47,895 nucleotides of DNA, taken from the IMG/VR virus record IMGVR_UViG_3300044655_000269, positions 1 through 47,895 of that record, one strand, 5' to 3'. Below are positions 6,788-14,351 of this stretch, one piece after another (position 1 is the first letter of the stretch; each line of letters starts with the position of its first letter). Source of the stretch: a virus. A model generated the notes under the pieces. It had not been told where the DNA came from and made no database searches. It saw only the letters and a list, made by a program, of their open reading frames with translations. Position numbers and translations under genes: made by a program.

Positions 6788-6795
6788 TATAAATA
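6788..6795 (+). promoter_or_regulatory. T4-type late promoter element TATAAATA
   Basis: Exact TATAAATA, 19 bases before the ATG of the 31-residue membrane peptide, placing the expected start near 6801. It sits in the loop between TTTCCCC and GGGGAAA inverted arms (about 6773-6812), so the read-through transcript and the new transcript would fold differently around the ribosome site. Confidence 0.7.
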
Positions 6796-6814
6796 CCAAT
6801 GAGAGGGGAAAGCC

Positions 6815-6910
6815 ATGATCAAAGTCCTTCAAATCTACTTGACAGCCTTTATCTTTGTTGCTACAATACTACCAATCATGACCTATGCTGCACTAGCCTC
6901 TACATGCTAA
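6815..6910 (+). CDS. 31-residue single-pass membrane peptide
   Basis: Starts MIKVLQIYLTAFIFVATILP, then about 11 further residues ending in STC. GAGAGGGG lies 7 bases before the ATG, a very strong ribosome site, and a consensus late promoter precedes it. Almost the whole peptide is one hydrophobic helix; the APxx/AxA-like end could also be read as a cleaved signal. Size and late expression suggest a role at the membrane (a lysis-associated or pinholin-like peptide is possible), which is inference. Confidence 0.65.
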   Translation: MIKVLQIYLTAFIFVATILPIMTYAALASTC

Positions 6911-6925
6911 TAAAAGGAATATATT

Positions 6926-7120
6926 ATGAGTGAGAAAGACAAATACACTGGTATGCGTGAGTTTAACTTTGCTCTAAGCGCCAACGTCTATATCTGTGCC
7001 TTTGCCGGTTTGTTTCTAGGTGCTATTCTAGGATACTGGGCAACAGGAGTAATCGAAATCACTATCGCATCCGCAGTTACAATATCGCTTCTTTCAGGCA
7101 TCTTTGGTATGTTCGTATGA
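6926..7120 (+). CDS. Small two-helix membrane protein
   Basis: A 64-residue protein with AAAAGGAA 8 bases before its ATG. Residues 1-18 are polar, then come two hydrophobic segments (about 19-41 and 43-64) with Gly-rich packing motifs (GLFLGAILGYW). It is inserted directly upstream of gp33, with an ATGA overlap. The topology is compatible with a small holin, but no family is recognised and holin function is not shown by sequence. Confidence 0.7.
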   Translation: MSEKDKYTGMREFNFALSANVYICAFAGLFLGAILGYWATGVIEITIASAVTISLLSGIFGMFV

Positions 7121-7341
7121 CGCCCGACGACATTCAGAAATTCAGTTTGCAGATTGAGGAAATGGTCTATATGAAAGACATTCCTTATATCGATGCTGTT
7201 ATCATGTATTGTGAAGAAACAGGATTTGAACTAGAGACAGCCGCCAAACTTATCTCTGGCGTTCTCAAATCTAAGATAAAATTAGAAGCCGAAGACCTCC
7301 ACTACCTTAAGAAATCAAACACCTCCCAACTCCCTCTCTAA
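7117..7341 (+). CDS. 33: Late transcription coactivator gp33
   Basis: A 74-residue homologue of T4 gp33, which bridges host RNA polymerase (beta flap) to the sliding clamp and activates late promoters together with sigma factor gp55. The pattern IEEMVYMKDIPYIDAVIMYCEETG, then K-L-I-S, E-A-E and finally a TNTxxLPL-like tail parallels T4 gp33 (IEKMVEEFGMSYLEATTAFLEEN ... TNTLDFLL). It is shorter than T4 gp33 (112 residues) because the N-terminal extension is missing. Starts at an ATGA overlap. Lying in the 33-59-32 neighbourhood, as in T4, supports the call, and the TATAAATA elements in this window are its expected targets. Confidence 0.8.
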   Translation: MTPDDIQKFSLQIEEMVYMKDIPYIDAVIMYCEETGFELETAAKLISGVLKSKIKLEAEDLHYLKKSNTSQLPL

Positions 7342-7350
7342 TATGGTGAT

Positions 7351-8133
7351 ATGATGTTTAGTGAATATGAAGTATATGATATTGAAAAAGCAAAGAACCA
7401 TATCAAAACTCTAATCGGAACCCGTAGCCTTTTGTGGAATGGTATCACTCGCAATGTCGTGATTGCTGGTGGTTTCTTTACAAGCGTTTTACAAAACACA
7501 CCTTTCAAGGACGTTGATATCTTTATTCTGAACAATGATGTTGATGTTTATAACAACTTGACCGAGCGCCAGCAGCGGCCGCTATGGCGCCGATCTGAAA
7601 TGATGTCATACATGCACAATAAAAACATTGTTGATGTTATCAATAATACTAAAACAGATGCACAGTATATTCTCACCAAGTATAAGACCCGTGAGGAACT
7701 ACTGAGTCACTTTGATTATAAGCATTGCAAGGTTTCATTTGTTCCTGCGGAAGATAAACTCTATATCAACCGTGAGACCTTCGACTGCATCAAGAATAAG
7801 ATCCTCAAGTGGAACAACAATAAACAACTTGAACACCCAAATCAGATATATCGTAAGAACAGGTTTCTCAATCAAGGTTGGGTGCTTGAAACAGATAAAA
7901 AAGAAGAACAATCATATGGTAATATTTTGATGCAGTCTTATGAGAAGTTGAATTATGAGAAGTTGAAAGAATTGAAAGAAGAAGCTGCGGCCAAGATGTT
8001 GGATGCATACGGACTCCCCCCGATGCAGCAACAAAAAGAATATGTTGATGCATATTCTATGGCGGCACCAGTGCCATATGACAATCAAGGCTTCATAGCA
8101 CAAACAGTTGATAATATCCTACAGATAAAATGA
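7351..8133 (+). CDS. Nucleotidyltransferase-fold protein
   Basis: A 260-residue protein with the polymerase-beta nucleotidyltransferase signature: GGFFTSVL at about residues 34-41, then 8 residues later DVDIFIL (D50, D52), matching hG[GS]xxxS...DxDhh. A third acidic residue is not obvious. Similar proteins occur in T4-like phages of marine bacteria. Substrate unknown; nucleotide transfer to RNA or protein is possible. The C-terminus is Gln/Glu/Lys-rich with PPMQQQK. Two adjacent ATGs begin at 7351. It sits between gp33 and gp59, and its stop overlaps the gp59 start (ATGA). Confidence 0.75.
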   Translation: MMFSEYEVYDIEKAKNHIKTLIGTRSLLWNGITRNVVIAGGFFTSVLQNTPFKDVDIFILNNDVDVYNNLTERQQRPLWRRSEMMSYMHNKNIVDVINNTKTDAQYILTKYKTREELLSHFDYKHCKVSFVPAEDKLYINRETFDCIKNKILKWNNNKQLEHPNQIYRKNRFLNQGWVLETDKKEEQSYGNILMQSYEKLNYEKLKELKEEAAAKMLDAYGLPPMQQQKEYVDAYSMAAPVPYDNQGFIAQTVDNILQIK

Positions 8134-8741
8134 AACACTTTTCTGGCTATGGAGCATATCTGTTATTCTTAGCCTTGCGAACTCATTTCACTAAGGCTAA
8201 GTATGACTTCTTTCAGATGAACGGCAAACTCCGTGCAAACAAGGAGTCGTATCTAAAGCGTAACGATAAGGCGTTCTTTGAAAAGTTGGCGAAACTATAT
8301 AATGCCGAAGAACTAAAAAACTTCTACGTTGCAAATCTTTTAGATGATCGGCATTATATAACCGATATGTTAGAGGAGGATGCTCATGGCTCATTCTATG
8401 AACTACAGAAGCGACAACAATCTCTCTCCTACATATTCAGAAATGACATGGAGAAAGTCTTTGAGCATGGCTGTAAATCTGCTTTCGCTGTTAACGATGG
8501 TGACTACCCTGCTGTTGTCAGTATGGTTATGCGTAGAGATATTACTATTGAGTCTGCGATTATTTTGAATGACTTTGTTCCATATGCTGATAAGTTTGAT
8601 AAATACTTAGGAGACGATGATATCATTTGGTCCAGAATTGCTTTGAAGCTGCGGAAGTATAAACCATTCGTTAAGTATGACTCCGACAAATTCAAAGCCA
8701 TATTGAAGGAGAAGATCGATGGTACCGGTAATACAGGGTAA
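8130..8741 (+). CDS. 59: DNA helicase loader gp59
   Basis: A 203-residue homologue of T4 gp59 (217 residues), which loads replicative helicase gp41 onto gp32-covered forks and coordinates leading-strand start. The N-terminal block KAKYDFFQMNGKLRANKESY, then KRNDKAFFEKLAKLY, parallels T4 GKYDVIKYN...YQKRRDKYFFQKLSEKY. A second half with LNDFVPYADKFD and IALKLRKYKPFV parallels the T4 LLDSFLNIIDKHD...SIKLKAYRKIL region. All-helical composition fits. It lies upstream of gp32 and downstream of gp33, the same cluster as in T4 but with a different internal order and an added nucleotidyltransferase gene. Confidence 0.85.
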   Translation: MKHFSGYGAYLLFLALRTHFTKAKYDFFQMNGKLRANKESYLKRNDKAFFEKLAKLYNAEELKNFYVANLLDDRHYITDMLEEDAHGSFYELQKRQQSLSYIFRNDMEKVFEHGCKSAFAVNDGDYPAVVSMVMRRDITIESAIILNDFVPYADKFDKYLGDDDIIWSRIALKLRKYKPFVKYDSDKFKAILKEKIDGTGNTG

Positions 8742-8913
8742 CACTTCTGATATTATGCTCCTGATTGCAGACGGCTATTACAGTCAGATGTTTAATGAAG
8801 AAGGAAGAATAGTCCTATTGAATCAGGACTCACAATCACTATATCTACCCACACAAGAGGTAGAATACTTCCTGGAGGTATTATGGGCATATGAACTACT
8901 CGGACAAGACTAA
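8719..8913 (+). CDS. Small acidic protein, unknown function
   Basis: A 64-residue, acidic, Leu/Tyr-rich protein. The ATG at 8719 has AAGGAG 8 bases upstream and overlaps the gp59 C-terminus by 23 bases; its 3' end overlaps the next gene by 23 bases. No motif recognised. It lies inside the replication cluster, so an accessory replication or regulatory role is possible but unsupported. Confidence 0.65.
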   Translation: MVPVIQGNTSDIMLLIADGYYSQMFNEEGRIVLLNQDSQSLYLPTQEVEYFLEVLWAYELLGQD

Positions 8914-9214
8914 ACGACAAAAGAGATTTCAACAAAAAGAACGCCATATCGAACGCCAGTTTGATATTGCTAAATCTAACCATCACGGTTACTATAACGA
9001 CAACAACAAACACAAGTTGCACAAGAAACATGCCATGAACTGTGGTGTTCCTGGTTGTCTTATGTGTGCTAATCCTCGCCGCACATGGGGTGAGAGAACA
9101 CTACAAGAAGTAAAGTTTGAGTGTCAGGCTATTGAAGATGTGAGAAAGGATCCTATCTCTAGACAAGAATGGGAAGACTTGAATGATCCTGACATTGATT
9201 GGAATGGTAACTAA
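8891..9214 (+). CDS. Small basic Cys-motif protein
   Basis: A 107-residue protein, strongly basic in its first 55 residues (Lys/Arg/His/Asn), then a HxxNCGVPGCLMCANPRRTWGE motif (CxxxxCxxC) typical of a widespread family of short phage and bacterial proteins of unknown function, then an acidic tail. The Cys cluster with the neighbouring His suggests zinc, and the basic arm suggests nucleic-acid binding. GGAGG lies 12 bases before the ATG; the nearer ATG at 8883 stops after three codons and is not used. Confidence 0.75.
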   Translation: MNYSDKTKRQKRFQQKERHIERQFDIAKSNHHGYYNDNNKHKLHKKHAMNCGVPGCLMCANPRRTWGERTLQEVKFECQAIEDVRKDPISRQEWEDLNDPDIDWNGN

Positions 9215-9243
9215 ATAATAAAAACAGTTAAGGAGAAAGGTAT

Positions 9244-9426
9244 ATGACGAGAGAAGAACTTATTGAATCAATGGAAATCATAATCAAGAAACATACTCCT
9301 GAGGACGCTGCCGAGTATATTCATCGTCTGTGGATGAACCATAACGACTATGAAATTCACAAGGGTACTGTCCGTCATATTACTAAGGGTCTTGATATCT
9401 CTAAAAAAGTACCTAAAGATACCTAA
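9244..9426 (+). CDS. Small protein, unknown function
   Basis: A 60-residue protein with AAGGAG 10 bases before the ATG; mixed charge, probably helical, with no motif recognised. It is the last gene before the gp32 promoter. The short gap before it contains CTAAATAATA at the stop of the previous gene, a weak match to the late element. Confidence 0.65.
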   Translation: MTREELIESMEIIIKKHTPEDAAEYIHRLWMNHNDYEIHKGTVRHITKGLDISKKVPKDT

Positions 9427-9434
9427 CTATATAC

Positions 9435-9463
9435 TTGACAGGGGCTTCGGCCCCTGTTATAAT
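9435..9463 (+). promoter_or_regulatory. Consensus sigma70 promoter of gp32 with a hairpin spacer
   Basis: TTGACA at 9435-9440 and TATAAT at 9458-9463 with an exact 17-base spacer: both boxes are perfect consensus. The 20 bases ACAGGGGCTTCGGCCCCTGT (9438-9457) form a perfect 8-bp stem with the very stable C(UUCG)G loop and fill the spacer plus half of the -35 box. In a read-through RNA it would act as a barrier hairpin; in DNA it is a palindrome inside the promoter. The leader from about 9470 to the gp32 ATG is about 55 bases. Confidence 0.88.
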
Positions 9464-9524
9464 ACTACTATTGTTATGATGATGTGGATAATACGACTAT
9501 ACAACGTTATACGGAGAAAATACA

Positions 9525-10472
9525 ATGAACTTTTCAAACCTCAAGAAACAATCCAAGGACTTTTCTACCCTACTCAAGAAGGTAGATGACCTCAACAAAC
9601 CCACCTACGATAAAGACGACACTACCAATAACTACTGGAAGCCAACACAGGACAAGGCAGGTAATGCTCTTGCTGTTATTCGCTTTCTACCTGGTCCTGC
9701 CGTTGATGGTGACGATGCTCTACCATGGGCCCAGTATTGGGATCATGGCTTTCAGAACAAGATCACCGGTAAGTGGTATATTGAGAACTCTCTGACTACA
9801 ATCGGTCAGAAGGATCCTGTTTCTGAATATAACTCCACCTTGTGGAATACTTCGGGTGATGACAACTCACCAGAACGCAAGCAGGCTCGTGATCAGAAGC
9901 GCCGTCTGCATTATGTTTCTAATATCTATGTTGTGAATGATCCTAAGAATCCTGAGAATGAAGGCAAGGTCTTCCTATTCAAGTATGGTAAGAAAATCTT
10001 TGATAAGATTACAAAGATGATGAACCCAGACCTTGACTCGGAAAAGAAAGTCAATCCATTTGATCTATGGGAAGGTGCTAACTTCAAGTTAAAGATGACC
10101 CGTCAGTCTGGTTTTCCAAACTACGATGAATCAACATTCTTGACACCAGGTCCATTGTCAGAGGATGACAGCGAACTAGAACAGATTTGGAAGAGTGAGT
10201 TTTCTCTTGCTGAGATTACCGATCCAAAGAACTTTAAGACATATGACCAGTTGAAGGCTCGTCTTGAGGATGTTCTCGGTCTATCTGCCGGCGCCACCTC
10301 TAGCAGAACCTCACATACTGAGGAAATGCTAGAACGCAATCTTGCTAAGGCTCGTGCTGATGAAACACCATTCACTGACTCCAAGCCAGTTGCTAAGAAG
10401 GCTGCTGCGCCTGTAGTAGAGGATGATGAAGATGAAGATTTGGCGGAGTTTCGCCGTCTGATTGCTGACTAA
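9525..10472 (+). CDS. 32: Single-stranded DNA-binding protein gp32
   Basis: A 315-residue homologue of T4 gp32 (301 residues), the cooperative ssDNA-binding protein of phage replication and recombination. Clear matches are AGNALAVIRFLPG near residue 45, WDHGFQNKITGKWYIENS, YVVNDPKNPENEGKVFLFKYGKKIFDKI and WEGANFKLKMTRQSGFPNYDESTF. The C-terminus is acidic (EDDEDEDLAEFRRLIAD), as required for partner binding. The zinc site of T4 gp32 (His64, Cys77, Cys87, Cys90) is absent: there are no cysteines in the protein. Preceded by a consensus promoter and followed by a strong terminator, so it can be expressed as its own unit. Confidence 0.95.
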   Translation: MNFSNLKKQSKDFSTLLKKVDDLNKPTYDKDDTTNNYWKPTQDKAGNALAVIRFLPGPAVDGDDALPWAQYWDHGFQNKITGKWYIENSLTTIGQKDPVSEYNSTLWNTSGDDNSPERKQARDQKRRLHYVSNIYVVNDPKNPENEGKVFLFKYGKKIFDKITKMMNPDLDSEKKVNPFDLWEGANFKLKMTRQSGFPNYDESTFLTPGPLSEDDSELEQIWKSEFSLAEITDPKNFKTYDQLKARLEDVLGLSAGATSSRTSHTEEMLERNLAKARADETPFTDSKPVAKKAAAPVVEDDEDEDLAEFRRLIAD

Positions 10473-10479
10473 TATGATC

Positions 10480-10507
10480 GGGGAGCAGAAATGCTCCCCT
10501 TTCTTTT
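10480..10507 (+). terminator. Rho-independent terminator of gp32
   Basis: GGGGAGCA (10480-10487), loop GAAA, TGCTCCCC (10492-10499), then TTTCTTTT. It closes the replication block where it meets the convergent minus-strand hub operon. In the opposite direction no T-run follows the stem, so termination is mainly rightward. Confidence 0.92.
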
Positions 10508-13391
10508 ATCTTGCGTTACCGTAACTAAAGTGATTTTGTCCTACCTCACCTGGTGTTGATTCACCATTCACATTGAACATTGCACGTTGAAACGATGGTG
10601 TATTCATTGGCTGGGCTATCTGCTTCATTGCATGATCAGGATTGAAGCCCTGTGTAGGTGGTGCCTGCATTGATGCCTGGCGTGCCATTACCGGAGTGCT
10701 TTGTTGTTGAGCAATAGCAGCCATTTCATTTCTCATAGCGCCCATTTGTGCTGCTGACATATCAGGTGCAGGTCCAGGTGCTGGCATTGCTCCTGCTGTT
10801 CCTTTAATAGGTGGTAATGTGGCCGCTTGAACACTAGAGCCTGGCATAACAGTAGCAGACATATTCTTACCTTCACCAAAAGCATTGAGCGAAGGCATAG
10901 GTGCAGTTGTTGATGCTGTTGCTGGAGTTGCTCTTACTCCAGGTGTGGTTGCTAGAGGTGATGCTGCCGCTGCTCCTTGCGAACCAATAGGTGCTAACTT
11001 AGCAAGCCTTTCACCGAGCGTAACCTCTCTAGCTGCCTGTGCTGTAGTGGCTGCTGGGCCAGTTGGAGGTGTAGGAACACCAGGACCGACTGTAGGTGTA
11101 GTTGCTTGTGCAGATGCTACTTGTGTTGTTGGGTAATCTCTATTATATCTACCAACATCCATAGCTAGAATGTCTTGCTTCTCTGCACCATATCTCTTAG
11201 AGAAGTTTTGTCTATTCTTCATTGTGTATTGATGTCTTGCATCATATAGAGCGGCGATTTGTTGCTCTGGTGTTCCGCCGGCAGCACCTTTAGCCATGGT
11301 AACAATTCTATTTGCTTTACCATGCTGCACTGACATACTGAATAGAGCCTCTTGCACACGAGGATCGTCTACATTGTATCCTAGCTTCTTTGCGTGTCTA
11401 TAGACTGGCTCATAGTGTGTTCTAGTAATGAATGAGTGCTGTGACTTTGCAAAGCCTGTAGGATCATTCTGTGCTATTTGTTTATACACCTTATTGAACT
11501 GTGGTGTGCCTGGTGTCAAACCTGCAAAGTTATGAGCATATGGTTGAGCCTCTTTAGAACTGACATACTTAGCCATTGTTCCAGTCTTAGTAGCCAACTG
11601 ATGTTCGCCATATGATATGCCGCCAGGATCTTTTCTACCAGTTGAAACTGTATGAACACCTCGCTTACCTGATTCATATTGGCGTGATAACTCACCTAAA
11701 CTGCTACGATGCACGATAGGTGTTGTATCAACTGGTTCGGCTGGCTTACTGCTAGATGCTGTCTGTCTTGGTGTTACACCTAGATGGCGTCTCGTATGTC
11801 TGCCATGTGATCTATGTGTTCTTCTGGGTCCATCACCCATACCTTCACCAGATATTCTCTCGCCCATGAAAGAACCAATAAGTGGCATAATAAAGCCCAT
11901 AGCAGTTGTGACAAGACCGAGAGGTGTTGCTGACTGCATACCGCCGATACCACCCATCATTCCCATCATCATGTTCATTGGGCTGCCCATTAGATTAGGC
12001 ATCATACCATTAGGCTGCATTAGAGAGGCAGTCTGACCATCGACAGGACCACCACCATAATCACCACCCTGATAGACTTCGCCTGATACACCAGGCGCTG
12101 CTTCACCACCTGCACCAGGAGCGCCAGAGTTAGAGCCAATTGACTTCTTTTGTTCGGGTGTTGCTAGCCCGTGTCCATACTGTAGAGCCTCTTGAGATAC
12201 TTCGTCATGAACTTTACCATTAGATGAAATGAGTCCCCATGATGTTGCTTGTCCTGTGTTGCCGATCGGATAGCTATTCTTATTAACCCATCTTGTCTTA
12301 GCACCACCGGAGTTATTATACTGCTCCATCAATAGGAAGTCACCCTTTTCATTAGGTGCTGTTAGTGCTACGCCTGTGTGATATCCAGCACCCGTTCTAT
12401 CTGCACCACCATTGTTATACTGTTTAGTTGCTACAACCTGACCCGCTTTGATATCACCATCAACGATAGTCCATCCTGATGATCTACCGATACTAGGATT
12501 AAATGCTTTACCTAGTGTAGCACATTGCTGGGCGTTTCTTGTATCATATAGATTATTATCTTTAGGTACGACATATCCACTCTTAACATCAAACGACATG
12601 CCACCGCCAGATTGCCCACCACTGCCTGCTAGAGGTGTAGCGCCTTGCTTTGCTCTTTCTTTATCGGTTGCTGTAGCAGTTGAATCATCGGTAATGTTTA
12701 GACCATTATAGTATTGCATACGGGCGGTTACTGCACCACCAACGTCTTGTGGTCTTTCATAATCAGATACGAGTGTATTCATACGCACAGAGGTAGGTGC
12801 ATTATCGTCCGTCAATGCACTGTATGATTTACCATAATAATTTTTCATTTCCCAGATGGCTGCTTTAGTCTGTTGTGCTACAGACATGTCCTTAGGATAA
12901 GCACCAAACTGGTTTTTAATTCTCTCTGCTCTTGATGGATCCCATTGCACAATACCTTGTGACATATGCAAACGATCCCAGTGATGATCACCAGGATTCT
13001 TTAGAGACTCACCTGACATATTAGCAACAAGGATTCTAGCAGCGGAGTCTGATAGTCCTTCTGCTCTTGCTGCCTTATACGCCTCTTGCTGATTTGCTTT
13101 TAGATTGCCAGTGGCAGTTGTTGAACTATACTGCTGGCGCATATTCTCAAGCCAGCCAATCTTCTTATTCTGTTCATTTGTGGCTGCTGCCTGTCTCTCG
13201 GCAGTCTGTTTAGAGATAGCAGCACGAAAGCCGCCAATATCTGGTGTTCCTCTTTTGAAATAATCAGGGAAGAGTAATGCAATCTCGGTAGGTGTGAGTT
13301 GAGACAGTAAAGAGTTATTAACACTGACAGCTTGTCGTCTATCAGCCATACTCATTTTTCTTAGCTTGTTAAAGTTTGATTTGTTTGCCAT
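10506..13391 (-). CDS. Multi-domain tail lysozyme/murein hydrolase protein
   Basis: A 961-residue protein with up to three cell-wall modules. Residues about 100-232 resemble the phage tail-lysozyme family: ANMSGESLKNP (E128 the likely catalytic Glu) and SQGIVQWDPSRAERI. Residues about 285-390 resemble a cysteine amidase/NlpC-like fold with QC at 289-290 and GYHTG (H338). Residues about 565-750 resemble the VgrG3-C-like lysozyme: YESGKRG (E573) and DPGGISYGEHQLATKTGTM. Between modules 2 and 3 is a Met/Gly-rich hydrophobic stretch (about 465-510) and then a His/Arg-rich linker; the C-terminal 200 residues are Ala/Pro/Thr-rich. Last gene of the hub operon. Presumed to sit in the tail tube or hub and cut murein at injection. 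Domain calls are by pattern only. Confidence 0.82.
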   Translation of the reverse strand: MANKSNFNKLRKMSMADRRQAVSVNNSLLSQLTPTEIALLFPDYFKRGTPDIGGFRAAISKQTAERQAAATNEQNKKIGWLENMRQQYSSTTATGNLKANQQEAYKAARAEGLSDSAARILVANMSGESLKNPGDHHWDRLHMSQGIVQWDPSRAERIKNQFGAYPKDMSVAQQTKAAIWEMKNYYGKSYSALTDDNAPTSVRMNTLVSDYERPQDVGGAVTARMQYYNGLNITDDSTATATDKERAKQGATPLAGSGGQSGGGMSFDVKSGYVVPKDNNLYDTRNAQQCATLGKAFNPSIGRSSGWTIVDGDIKAGQVVATKQYNNGGADRTGAGYHTGVALTAPNEKGDFLLMEQYNNSGGAKTRWVNKNSYPIGNTGQATSWGLISSNGKVHDEVSQEALQYGHGLATPEQKKSIGSNSGAPGAGGEAAPGVSGEVYQGGDYGGGPVDGQTASLMQPNGMMPNLMGSPMNMMMGMMGGIGGMQSATPLGLVTTAMGFIMPLIGSFMGERISGEGMGDGPRRTHRSHGRHTRRHLGVTPRQTASSSKPAEPVDTTPIVHRSSLGELSRQYESGKRGVHTVSTGRKDPGGISYGEHQLATKTGTMAKYVSSKEAQPYAHNFAGLTPGTPQFNKVYKQIAQNDPTGFAKSQHSFITRTHYEPVYRHAKKLGYNVDDPRVQEALFSMSVQHGKANRIVTMAKGAAGGTPEQQIAALYDARHQYTMKNRQNFSKRYGAEKQDILAMDVGRYNRDYPTTQVASAQATTPTVGPGVPTPPTGPAATTAQAAREVTLGERLAKLAPIGSQGAAAASPLATTPGVRATPATASTTAPMPSLNAFGEGKNMSATVMPGSSVQAATLPPIKGTAGAMPAPGPAPDMSAAQMGAMRNEMAAIAQQQSTPVMARQASMQAPPTQGFNPDHAMKQIAQPMNTPSFQRAMFNVNGESTPGEVGQNHFSYGNAR

Positions 13392-13610
13392 TTACATCTT
13401 TTTTCTTAACATAGATTGGAGTTGTGCCTTCTGCTCATTCTCTAGGTCTTTCATTTTCTGCTCTTGTTCTTTTAGGAACTGTGTGAGCATTTCAATGTAT
13501 ATTTGTCTCTCCCACGGTATCATGCCTTCAATATCCGATAGTCCCCATTTGTGATGATGCATCAAACTAAAGTTGTTTTTAAAATGCGTCATCAAGCCTT
13601 CATAGGCCAT
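13392..13610 (-). CDS. 51: gp51-like baseplate hub assembly protein (probable)
   Basis: A 72-residue protein; HHHKWGLSDIEGMIPWERQIYIEMLTQFL resembles short proteins following gp26 in T4-like phages and annotated as gp51, the hub assembly catalyst. The second half is a charged coiled-coil-like helix (KEQEQKMKDLENEQKAQLQ). It lies between gp26 (2-base gap) and the tail lysozyme gene (adjacent). The gene order 26-51 is the T4 order, which supports the call; sequence similarity to T4 gp51 itself I cannot judge. Confidence 0.65.
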   Translation of the reverse strand: MAYEGLMTHFKNNFSLMHHHKWGLSDIEGMIPWERQIYIEMLTQFLKEQEQKMKDLENEQKAQLQSMLRKKM

Positions 13611-13612
13611 GA

Positions 13613-14335
13613 TTATAGAAAAAAATCAGCGAAATCTGTATACCTCACATCATGGTGAAAGCCACATTTAGGGCAGTCTGCTTCTATTCTTACAGCGAAT
13701 GTTGGGAAGTTATCTACAAACTCCTCCAGCTTTCTAAAGTTTTCTTCTGTCAGTGCCTCGATGAACTCCTGCAAATCTTCTTTAGTCTGATCTCTAGCAG
13801 GATATGTTCCATCTTTATCGTAAATGAAATCGATTGACTGTATTACCATATCAATCTTTCTATCAATCTCTAAGCCACCGTCTATGCGTTTCATAGCACC
13901 GTAGCCAGGGTATTTCATTCTTACACCCTTATCACCACCTAGCTTGATATCATTAGATACATCTTCTTCTAATATCTCACAGTTATTGATATCCATTTCT
14001 GCATTGAATACCTCACCGCAAGTCTCACCATCTTCTAATACGTTATTGCATGATAGTTTAACAGCAACCTTTTCACCAATGCTCTTGGCTCTTAGTGCAA
14101 TGAATAGATAATCAACATCAAAGAATGGTGCCTTATCTACGTTAAACTCACCACGCACAACACAGTTATTGACCACCTGCTTAACGGTATTAACAACTTC
14201 GTTTTGATCGTTTGACTCTAGTGCTATTAGCAGTAGCTTTTCTTCTTTAACTGAGAAAGGTCTTACTGTAATAATCTTATCACTAGAAGGAACTTTCATT
14301 TCATATGTTGGTACATCAATCTTAGGCAATGCCAT
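13613..14335 (-). CDS. 26: Baseplate hub protein gp26
   Basis: A 240-residue member of the T4 gp26 baseplate family (T4 gp26 is 208 residues), needed for hub assembly. Signatures are PTYEMKVPSSDKIITVRPFSVKEEKLLLIALES at the N-terminus, FFDVDYLFIALRAKSIGEKV in the middle, and a Cys-containing segment (CNNVLEDGETCG) typical of relatives in marine T4-like phages. The C-terminus carries another CPKCGFHH motif, so a zinc site made of the two Cys pairs is likely. It lies in the 48-54-26-51 operon. Confidence 0.85.
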   Translation of the reverse strand: MALPKIDVPTYEMKVPSSDKIITVRPFSVKEEKLLLIALESNDQNEVVNTVKQVVNNCVVRGEFNVDKAPFFDVDYLFIALRAKSIGEKVAVKLSCNNVLEDGETCGEVFNAEMDINNCEILEEDVSNDIKLGGDKGVRMKYPGYGAMKRIDGGLEIDRKIDMVIQSIDFIYDKDGTYPARDQTKEDLQEFIEALTEENFRKLEEFVDNFPTFAVRIEADCPKCGFHHDVRYTDFADFFL

Positions 14336-14351
14336 AATCTAAAACTCCATA

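Noticed and set aside
9438-9457. UUCG hairpin as a rho-independent terminator
   Set aside because: The stem is strong, but it is followed by TATAATACTACT and not a T-run. A barrier or promoter role is more likely, so it is reported with the promoter.
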